This document shows, in pieces, positions 22,601 through 33,700 of a stretch of 64,000 nucleotides of DNA. A program made the position numbers and the translations under genes. This stretch comes from Saccharina japonica (taxonomy: Eukaryota > Sar > Phaeophyceae > Laminariales > Laminariaceae): the NCBI GenBank assembly GCA_008828725.1, contig MEHQ01000169.1, positions 361,312-425,311 of the forward strand, read 5' to 3'. The notes under the pieces are model-generated. The model saw nothing but the letters and a program-made list of their open reading frames with translations, was not told where the DNA came from and made no database searches. Positions within the stretch are counted from its first letter, which is position 1. Every line of letters starts with the position of its first letter.

Positions 22601-25600
22601 GCAACCGCGATTATGTGTCAAATTAACGTGAAAAATGAAGCGGAACTTTCGTTGAACGTGAGACGCCCAGCAGGGCTTTTAGCAACTCGGAAGTGTGATG
22701 ACGGCAAAAACAATAAAAAACACAAACACAAAATTTTGGTTCCACATGATTCGGTGCTGAAACTCGCGCTTCTCGTACGCCCCTTGCACCAACAAGAGCA
22801 TAGCCACGGCAAACGGAGTATTTCGGAGCTACGTTCGCCATAAAAAAAACAAGACATGTACGTACACAGACGCAGGCAGGACCTGGCACACGCATGGGCG
22901 GACACACACGCAAAATCAGGCGCCTCTCTCTCACTTGCGAACCATCTTGAAAACTTCTTGGGACCGGTGGCCCTTGGTCGAGTCCAGCAGCAGCATACAC
23001 GGCACCGGTCCTCCCTCTTGCCCTTCCCCACCCCCCGCCTCCCCGCCTCCCTTCCCCCCCTTAGCTTTTTGGGGAACATCGCCCACCCCCTGCCCACGTC
23101 CGCCATTGGACGGCCGTACCGGTGACTTTACGCGAGACGGTAACGGGGTTTCTCCTGCCGCGCCCCCCCGCCCTCCCGACCGCAAAGTCCTCTGCCGTAC
23201 CCTGCGCGTTTCGGGAAAACTCTCAAAATCGTCGTCGTCGTCGAGCGTGGGTTCGACGTCCATCGCGGCGCCGTTTGCGGAGGTGACCTTGCCGACACCC
23301 TCGCCGCCGGCATCTATCGCGGCTTGCGACGAAACTCGGGATGCGCTGTCCTCGACTGTGTCGGATTGATGCAACCATTCTTCTTCGTGTGAATCACTCT
23401 CGTGTGCGACTTCTGTTGGTTGAGGTCGGGGCGGAGAGTAATCCTTGGCGCCATCTAGAGAAATAACCCCTTCCGCATTGTCACCATCCCGGCCGTCGCA
23501 ACCGCGCCCATTCTTCCCATCACCATCACCACCGCTACCGCCACCGCCACCACCATCACTACCACGACCACTACCACTACCACTACCACCACCACCACCA
23601 CCACAACCACCACCCACACCACCAACACCACCGCCAACACCAGCACCTCCAACACTTCCACTATCCCCACCGACACCAGCACTAGCACCAGCACCAGCCA
23701 CCACCACCGCCGGATCTCCGGAGGCACCACCACGCGCCGAAGTCGGTCGACCAGCAGGTCCACCAAACAAACCCTGGAGGGAGCACCTAGAGACCTCCAC
23801 GGTCTCCCCAAGCCCAGCCTCCTCCTCCACCCCCCGTCTCCCCGCTTCTCGCTCCGCGCCACCCGCGCCTGTGGCACAACTCTCCTCGGCCGCGCCATCG
23901 GGGCGGCACGCCGATCCGTTGGAGCTTCTCCCCACTAGAGGCAAAGCTCCTGTATCATTTCGCCGTGGCCCATTCCCATGGACCGTACCCGAAGCGGTGG
24001 ACGAGGAGGGGGTTGTGGAGGGGGGGGAGGGGGAGGAGCAAGCCCCCTTCCCTGGATTTCTTCCGGAAGGCATGTCTCCGCTTCGAGGCGCAGACGCACA
24101 CGCAGAAGCAGACGCAAACGAAGAGGAAGACGTAGATACCCCCCCTGCCGCAGCCGCCGCCGCCGCCCCCGCCCCTGCCGCCCCCGCCGCTTCCAAAGAA
24201 CTGGTCAAAGACTCGACGTCCAGAGGCTGAGAGGGACAAGATCCCGCCGTCCGAGCGTCTTCCAGCGCTGCCTTGGGCGCTGCAGTTGGCGGCGCCGTCG
24301 GCCTGCCCCCACCGATGATCTCACCCGCGCGAGAGCACCCGTATCGCTCCGGGACACCACCGCCTTCCCCATCCCCATCCCCATCACCGCCTCCTTCTCC
24401 TTCGACCTTTGAACCCCTCGTGCGTGACCTCTGACCGTTGGCCACAATTTGGCCCTTGAGCGTTATTTTACCGTTGGGTGACATATGGCCGTTAGGTGAT
24501 GCGTGACCGTTCGGTGACATTCGACCGTTGGGCGAATTTTTTCCGTTGGGCGTCAGTAGACAGTTGGGCGAAGCTTGACCTTTGGAGGACCCCCCTCCGC
24601 TTGATGATGTCTCACACACCACTGTCCCAGCGGCGTCCGAGATCGATTCAGCACCACAGGGCCCACTAGAGGGCGACAACGGCGGCGAGGATGTGTTGGC
24701 ACACCCCCCCGAGGCCAAAATCGCTTCGAGGAACTCCGTGCGCCGCGCCACTTCTGAAACGGGGGGCCAGATCAAACCCAGCTTACCTCTGGGGGGCAAC
24801 TCCTGGTGAGGGCTCAGCGTGGGAGGAGTAGAGGGGACAGCGGCACCGGCATCGCCGGCCGTAAGACCAGCCGCCTTCGCTGGCAGCACCAGTGGCGTCA
24901 CCTCGCCTTCTTGTGACGACAGTTTCGAGCCTTTCGAGCCTTTCGAGTGTTCTGCATCCTTCGCATCCTTCGAGGCGTTCGCATCTCCCGAAACCTTCGG
25001 GTTCTTCGAGCTCTTGGAGTCTTCCGAGCCTTTCGAGATATTCGGGTCTGTCGAGACCTCCGAGCGTTTGGGTGTCTTCAAGACCTTCGAGTCTTCCGAG
25101 TCCTTGGTGTCCTTGGACTCCGTAGAGTCTTCCCGGGGAGGTGGGACTGGGGGACTGTCCTCCACGCTAACGCTAGTGTCAATGGAAACGGTACCACCGT
25201 GTTCACCACCGCCACCGTCACGGGTCTGCGCGCTCTGTGCGTCCGTCGGGCTCGCGACACCTGGCCCTCCGTTGTCCTGGTGCTTCGGTGGCGCCCTTAA
25301 TGAAGGTTCAAACAGGTCAGGGTTGAAGAGGACGACCAGGCTCCAGTGCAACCTGCGGTAACGCAAGAGGTAACACAATCGGTGACAGAATTGGTAACAA
25401 GAGCGGTAACACGAGCGGTACCACAAGCGGAAATGTAAGCGGTAACACAAACGAGGGGAAAGAGCGGTGACACAATCGGTACCGCAGGCGGAAACACAAA
25501 CAGGAACACAGGCGGAAACACAATCGACACGCGGTCCATAGCACTGTCGGTAACACAAACGGTAACACAATCGGTAACGCAAGCGGAAACACAAGAAGCG

Positions 25601-28600
25601 GTAACGCAAGCAGAAACACAAGCGGTACCGCAAGCGGAAACACAAGCGGTAACACAGGCAATAAAGCAGCGCGCGGGAACACCGAAACGTTTCAAATCGC
25701 CGCCGCAGGGGATGGGTGGCGGTGTGTAGCGCAATCCGCAGTGATGTTTACGGTTTTGCCGAGCTTCGACAAATGGTTGATACTGCACATAAAACTCCTC
25801 ACACACCATATTTCCGAGAAAATTCCCAAGCGGATGGGGTTATAGGGTTAAGGTTAGGGAAAGAGATTCAAGTCAACTACCAGGTATATTTGAACAATTT
25901 CGTCCAAGCTGGGCCAAGTTGTATGCACTGTACACTGCTTGCAATTCGAGAGAATCAGTCGCCCGCCAACGAGAAAATAATACAGGGATGTGTAATACCC
26001 GTACGAGGTTCTAATCGGTTCTCAAAAGCGCATGCTGTTTTCGCGTTGTTTTGTGGTTTCGGGATTTTTGTGCTGACCCCTGGTGAAAAACAACTGCAAA
26101 CATACTGGAAACCTGTACGTATGTTTTTGGACTTTCAGACTTCATTTTTGGTAGTTTTTTTTTTCGGTGCCGATTATTTGCGAGCGGTTTCGACATTTGG
26201 CCAATTTGTGGTATTACCGCTATGCCCGCTCTGAAAACACGCGGTATTACACATCCCTGATAAAAAAAACGACGACCAAAATTTAGAAATAGTTCATACA
26301 ATATTTTGCGGTGACGAGTTGGAGCGGCTGAAGCGGTTGGCCGACTGACTTGCCGTTCGCGCCGTGATTTCATCCAATTTCGTCCTGTGAAACGCTGGAC
26401 AAACACTTCCCTAGCCACCCCTCTCCCCGACTGAACCAGAGAATACTACCCGGTACAATACCACAATATTACCAGGTACCAGGAAATACATAATACAATA
26501 AAAATACGGATTTACGGAGGACCATCAGTGTAAATAGGACCTACGATAACACAAAAACCTATATATTCCAGTATTTTTATCAACAATATTGATATTTGGT
26601 CCCTATTTACTATGGTCGCCCGTAATACCAGTATTGGTGCATAGTACAGTAGAACTATGGAAGCTATACATTCATGGACATCGTCACGGTTGAGTTTTGA
26701 AATGTCCGCAAACCAGTGGCATCGATCGGTACGGTGCAAGGCAACACAAACAAACGCGGACACTCACGCGCTGTTGATGGGGAAAAGCACGACCTTCTTC
26801 GAGAAAAGGTCTAGACCCTTCGTCCATTTCTGCCGAGACGCGGCAACAACAAAAAAGTAGGTTCACGGAAAAGGATCGGAGTGGGATTAGCACGACATCA
26901 ACATGAAATCTCGGCTGTGATGGTGTTCAGACGATCAGCATCATACAAAATAGCTCGCTTGCGATGGTACCCAGACGATCAACATGACATTTCGGCTTCT
27001 AGGATGGCTGCTTAGACGACCAACATGACACCGTGGTTGCGATAGTATTGAGACGGCCACCATTCGGATACAGCTAAAATGTCAAGTCAGACCATCAACA
27101 TGACACTGCGGTTGACAATTCAAGCAACCAACATCACCATACGGCTCCTACGACAATCAGACGCTCGTCATTTTACAGCACGGCCGCGATATTAACTCAG
27201 ACAACCAACAACACTACGGCTGATACGGCAAGCACCCAATAAGCATGAACTTACGAGTGCAACGAATGATATTCAGACGAGGCGTCGGAAGCTGAAGACG
27301 CGCATTAAACTGAACGCACAATCCGATCCTAACCGCCACTGCTACTGCCGCTCTTGTCGTTGCTGCTGCCCCCCTCTCCCCTCTCTCCTCTGCCTGACCT
27401 TGGGCCAAAATTGACTCTCGCACACTGGGTCAAACCAGTCGGTTATGCTACTGTAGATCATGATTGTTTATAATATTATCCTCTGTTGGTGCAAACTAAA
27501 CCAATAAACAATATCGCAAGTAGATTTCACAGAGCAAAACAGTTAGTCGGATGTTCCCATCCCTGCATATTTCGAAACGCATACGTATACTTCTATATAT
27601 ACGAAGTATATATATATCCTATATATGATCGTAAGATACCTTGATCTTTCTCCAATACGCGTCCGGCTTGGAGGCATCTGTGACATTGCTGATGGCCTGG
27701 ACGACTAAGGGGCTGAACGCGTGCACCTGCACACACGCCGTCCAACAAAACAGCAACCGCGACAACAAAATAAGAAGAGGGAAAAAAAAAACGATAGATT
27801 GATCGATGGGCCCATCGATGCAGGCGCATTGGCATGTTGTATTCTCGCGGACCGGTCAATCCCGACCCGTGACAAAGCGGCATCTCACGGGCCGGCCAAA
27901 CCCGGGCCGTGAGAAACCGGCATCTCACGGGTCTCTCGGAACCTCACGGGCCGGGGAGGGGAGGGCCGGGTCTGGCCGGGTTTCGGGTTGATCGAGGAAC
28001 CAAGCGGGGTTCTATGGCGAAATCCGCAACATCGAGCTATAGTCTGTGCCTCTCCAACAGTCCTGGTGAACGGTCATGTGTCGAAGAGCAGCCATCTCCA
28101 ACAAGTCGTGGTCAAAACGGTCCTGTTTCAATGAGTAGGCGTCTCCAATAGTTTTGGTCGACGGTCATGTTTCAATGCGAATGGGAAAGTGCCGCCACTT
28201 CAGTAACACCAACGAGAGACAGCAACCGAGACGGAGGAAAACGAACGGTGACCACATTATCAAAAACACACAGAACCTTGTAAAAGTAACAGTACACCAA
28301 ACACAAAATAAAAAAACATGGGTACCTCACACGGAACGGACATAGAAGTATATACAAAAGTCAAAACATGGACAATTGATTGGCACCGTTAAAATTACCG
28401 GTCACACACCAATCAACAACACTTGGATACGTACATATCATACCTACTTGTATATACTATTAATAATATGCTATGGTGCACAAAAAAGAAGAAACAAAAG
28501 TACAGGTTTTACACAGGAAACCAAAACCATGTACGTATTCCATACGTGACAACGGCTAGCTAAGACTGCAGCTGCGGCTACCACGCACCGCCGGCGAACT

Positions 28601-30706
28601 CGTCTGTTCTGGCCTGCTGGACGTATATGATAGTCCCGACCTGCGAATAAAAGCCCCGGGACGAATATGATAGCGCTCGAATGCTACGACCGGAACAGTA
28701 GGGTCGAAACACCACAAGCCACTACTAAACGTAGAATATCATATTTAATATCAATATATTTAATACCAGGGAAAATATGAATCGAGCAACATCTACAAAA
28801 CTAGACTATACGTCGTAGCCTTTACTGTAAATATTAATATTTCGTAGTAAACTACTAATCACAATATAGAAGTGATATTTTGGGTTGCATTTTTTTTTAT
28901 GGCATTTCAAGTGCTCACCGAACTCCGCGACAGCCCTTGACCAAAACTCTCGTCGTGCGAGAGAAGATGCCTGACCACCACCAGGACACAAGACACAAGG
29001 CCGAACAATACCAGACGAGGGAGTAGAGGCGAGGAGACGTGGGGAATGCTTCGAGTCAATTATTTCGCCCTGATACTTCGAAGCATGAACAAGGAAACCT
29101 TCGCCGTGGTTTTTTTCAAGCTAGTTTTCTGGAACATCGATCATTGAGGTGCTTGCGCGTCTATCCTAGAAGCGGGCGTAGCTCCATGTCCCATGGTTGA
29201 GATGCGCTTTTAGAGGTATACAAACATTATGAATAGTAGTCGGCTGGCTTGGGAATTGAGCTGGCCCTGCTTGTGTCGCAATTAGTCGAGAACGGGCGAC
29301 AGCAGGCGTAACTTCATGATGCCGTGGCGGAACTGTGTTTTTTCAGAGGTATCAGTAGTGCAGGGATGGCGCGGGGAGCGCGTGCGTGAGATGCGATTAC
29401 GATTAAAATATATATATATATATATGAGCACTTACGTGTTCTTCCGCACCTTCAACGCTTGCGATGCGTGGCAAAGCGTTCATCTAATCTCAATATAATC
29501 TGGCATCATACCAAGTAATATCCCTATGTCACGATATATCGTGACATACCGTATCATTATATTCCTCTACCAGGTACATCGTATCATACCATACCATAAT
29601 ATCAATTTTGTATGATACGCTTATATACGTACGTGTAATGAAATACTACAATACAGCATCATATCGTATGATAGCTTATCCTATCATACCACATCACACA
29701 ATATCATATCGTTTAACACCATACCGAGCATATCATATCATATCATATCATTTCATATCATAGCATATAATATCATATCATATCATATCGTGCCATAACA
29801 TTCCATACCATGTAATATCGCGTCCTATAATTTCATACCATCAAACCATATCATATCATATCATATCATATCATGTCATATCATACGACGTATCACTGTA
29901 CCATAAAATACCCCGAGCCAGGGCAGGCTCCCGCTTTGAACAGCCCAGCTACCGGTACAACCGCCATCACCTTTCACGTTCAAGAGGCAACAGACAACAG
30001 GCAAGGTGCCGACACGCAAGCCACATCTGGTGCAAAAGGGTGCAAAAAATTTAACGATCACCTGAGGTAGAAGTCGATGATGGTGTCGTTCACGAACACA
30101 TTTTCCTGGAGACGGATCAGGTCCGACCTCGTCACCCGTACCGCGCCCTATTTGCCAGACGGGTCGTGTGTGCAGGACGTATTGCGTGCAGTACGACCCC
30201 ACCCGCCAATAAGCCCCCATGACCGCAGTCGAGAAGTCAGTCGGCGTTGTCGTTGGTGTTGGCGTCGACATTGAAGGAAACAGCAAGCCGATGACATCGG
30301 AGATAAACATAGTGTAAGATTAGAGCGTCTGGCTGTTCGGACACATGCAAGGCCGCGTCAATACTCAGTCACAGCAGGAACGAGTAGCGCCACCGTTACT
30401 GTATAAAACCGTTACTGTTACTGTAACCGATACCGTAACCATTATTTTGATCGTTGCCGTTACCGTGACTATTACCGCAACCGGTACCGCTCCCGTTGTT
30501 GCTACCGTTACCGCTAACTTTAGTATTACCGATCCCGTTACCGACATCGAAAAACGTTACGGTTACCGTTGACGTTCAATCGATCGATCGGTCGCTCGAG
30601 GCGAGGCAAGACGGTGACAGAATGGGTAGGCACAGAAGCAGTGCCGCATCTAGGCGGCATACAAAATTTTACTGATCACTTCAAATACTAAATACGCCCA
30701 AAGCTA

Positions 30707-30756
<50 letters not shown>

Positions 30757-33700
30757 ACAACAACAGCAGCAGCAACAGCAGCAGTGTCGGGATGTCCGCT
30801 CACCGTGGTGTCCTTGTTGGGGTAGACGAGGCGAGTTTCGTGCGGCACCGCCCGAATGCACCTGTCACGGAACCGCAAGGACGATAAACCATAGAGCACT
30901 TAAATATCGTCTCTATGATGGTTACCTATGCCCAATGGCGATGGAAGGGGTGAAATATCGGGCGGTCAGATCTCTGCCTGCTGCGAGAGGTTGTCGCCAC
31001 GCTGCTGGAGTTTGTTGTTGCGTAGAAGTTGCGAGGCTGAAAGCGCTTGCGTCGTCTCCCATGAAAAGCGAAAAACTCGAGAGCTAACCAACAGCCCGCG
31101 AAGAGCTACTGTAGCTACCGGCAAGTGACGCTCACCACCAGCGATTTTACACATGTATAGCTATGTTTATCGACGATATTCAAGTAAATTGCTACAGTAG
31201 CAATAGCTTTCTCGCTCGATCGCAGCGAAACACGGTCACGCGAGTCTATGATACCGACAGCATGATGAAAGTAAAATCTGCTCAATCGTCGCATCACGGG
31301 GAGGGAAGCGCCATCACGCACTGATGCCACCGCAGACCCGCGGCGTCCGGTAGAAACATCACGGAAATTTCCTTGCGATAATAGGGCGACACTGCCACCG
31401 ACCGCGACATCAAATAGGTATGCTCCGGAAGAAACTTCAGGGAATTTTCCTCGCGACAACAAGACGGCAAGGCTACCGGCCGCGGCATCAAGAGGTGCGC
31501 GCAAGCCGCAGAAGCGAGACGTCATGTCACGCGAAGAAATGACACGAGGCTAGAGAAGCCGAGGCTAGACAAGACAACACGAGACTTGTCAGCAAAAGTG
31601 GACACGACTAGACTGTAACTAATAAATATTCGACGGGAGGAGACTAAACAAGACGAGGGGAGATCAGACTTATCGAAGCAGACGACGCAATACTCCGTGC
31701 ACGGCGCGTTGCGTGCAGCACAGGCATCATAACGCACCAATAGGACACCAGTAACGTGGAAAACGGAGGGGCTCTTACTCTTGTCGCAGGAATGCCGTTG
31801 CCCACGAGAGCCGGACTTTGTGGGTGCCCGGTATGGCCCCTTTTCGCTCGTGTGCAGTGCGGATGTCCATGATGCCGTCGCCGAGGTCGGTGGACACGAA
31901 GCTGCTCTCCCTCTGCACTCCGCTCGACACCCCCTCGTCGTCAGAGGAGAGCATGGTTGCCATCGCCGCGCCGCTTGATGACTGGCCCGTCTGCACGCCT
32001 GTCACTGCGTCATCGGGTCGGTGGCAACATGCAAAGAGACACACATGAAGCAATGAATTGCACACGGAGATGTAAACATACAAAGAGGTATATAACAAAC
32101 GATGCGATAACACACGCATGTGATAACACACCAACAGATAGCACATGTAAGACAAAACGCATCAAGCCATAAAAGATCAAGAGATAACACACTAAGCGAT
32201 AATGCACTAAGCGATAACACACCAAGAGATAGCACACGTATATATATAAACGTACGAAGACACAACAAATAACGCACGAAGCCATAGCATACGAAACGAC
32301 AGCACGGCACGCCGAGTGGTAGCACACGAAAGGAAAAATACCGTCGATACTACACAATCGAAACGTCGACGTACGAATAACAGATAAAGCAACAGGGGAA
32401 ACAGCGCGGAATGAACAAACAGCATCGACCTTGCACAACCAAAACACCGTCGACAACACACAAACGAAACCAGCGTGTCGAAAATACCGGACACACACAG
32501 CCGAAAGGACATTAACTAATACACGAAACCGGAATCGCGTCAAACATACACGAAGCCAAAATCAGCGTCAATAATACACCACGCCGAAAACAGCGTAACT
32601 AATACACGAAGAAGCGAGCAGGCAGCAGCGCCACAACAACACGGAGGCACAAGCGCCGGGGGTTGAGATATTCACAGGAGTACAGGATAGCAGTGCTCCA
32701 AAATCATGGTGCAGGACGTAAGACTGCGGGCTAGAAAGAGATCCGTCCTCCACATCGCCATCCAATCTCCACTAGACTGCTCGTGGACAATCGACAGACG
32801 CCGTGCGCTACGCACGCGCCCGATGTAACCACTGCATTTGGCATGGACAGGGTAGCGGGTAGGTCCTGGGACAGGGCAGTGGGTCCTTGGAAAAGGCTTT
32901 CCTTGACAGATGTGCTGCACACCGCAATCGCTCTTCAGACCAGCCCCTCGACAAGCAAAATCGCGTCGCCATCGCCACACCACGCGCAGTTGCCACGCGC
33001 GCAGCCGCTATGCCACACATAATCGCCGCGTCACATGCAATCGACAACTGGCCGCTCCCCCGTGGCCAGCCTCACTCTCCTGTCAGGGTCTCGCCTCACT
33101 TTGTCTACGCCACTCTAATACATGGGCACAGCTCTGTATCATGCGCGAATCAAAACACAATAAACATTCCGCCCCATCGCTCCGCCGATCGTTCCGCAAA
33201 TCGTTCCGCCGACCGTTCGTTCCTCCGATATGCCCGCCACGTTCTACCGACGGTTCCGCAGATCGTTCCGCGAATCATTGCACGGTTCGTTTGGCCAACC
33301 AACTCTCCCCCCTCACCTTTGACACTACCGTTGCCGCTAACGTCCTCGTCGTCGTCATCGATATCGATCACCAACGGCTCTTCCAGCGTTGTCGGGGGCA
33401 AGGAAGGGGGGCTGGGGGCCGCGGAGGGGATCGCACGCCTAAGCGTCTGAATCCGGGTGCTACGAGGCCTCCTCTTGACGGGGACGCCGAAGTCGCTGCC
33501 GTCACTCCCGGAACTGCCGTCGCTGTACGAGTCGGACATGTTCACGGGAGCACTCTGCCTGCGTCCCTTGGCTTTCCTCTTCCCCCTTTGTTTCCCCTTG
33601 GTAGTAGCGCTGCCGCTGCTGTCACCGCTATTATCGTCAAACAGCGTAGTTGAGGCCGACTGCAGTAAAGGGGCGGGGCGGGGAGGGGGGAGGAGTGCAA

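Noticed and set aside
22935-25361. Plus-strand ORFs up to 261 codons rich in Pro, Ser and Ala
   Set aside because: Antisense to the protease exon 10; GC-rich codons on one strand open frames on the other. The minus strand has the catalytic motifs at both ends.
26660-26763. RCHWFADIS as the catalytic His-Trp of the protease
   Set aside because: It lies past the exon 9 donor and does not fit the family context; LHWSLVVL at the start of exon 10 fits both phase and alignment.
32002-32543. Cys/Phe/Val-rich minus-strand ORFs as membrane proteins
   Set aside because: They are translations of a degenerate minisatellite in a protease intron.
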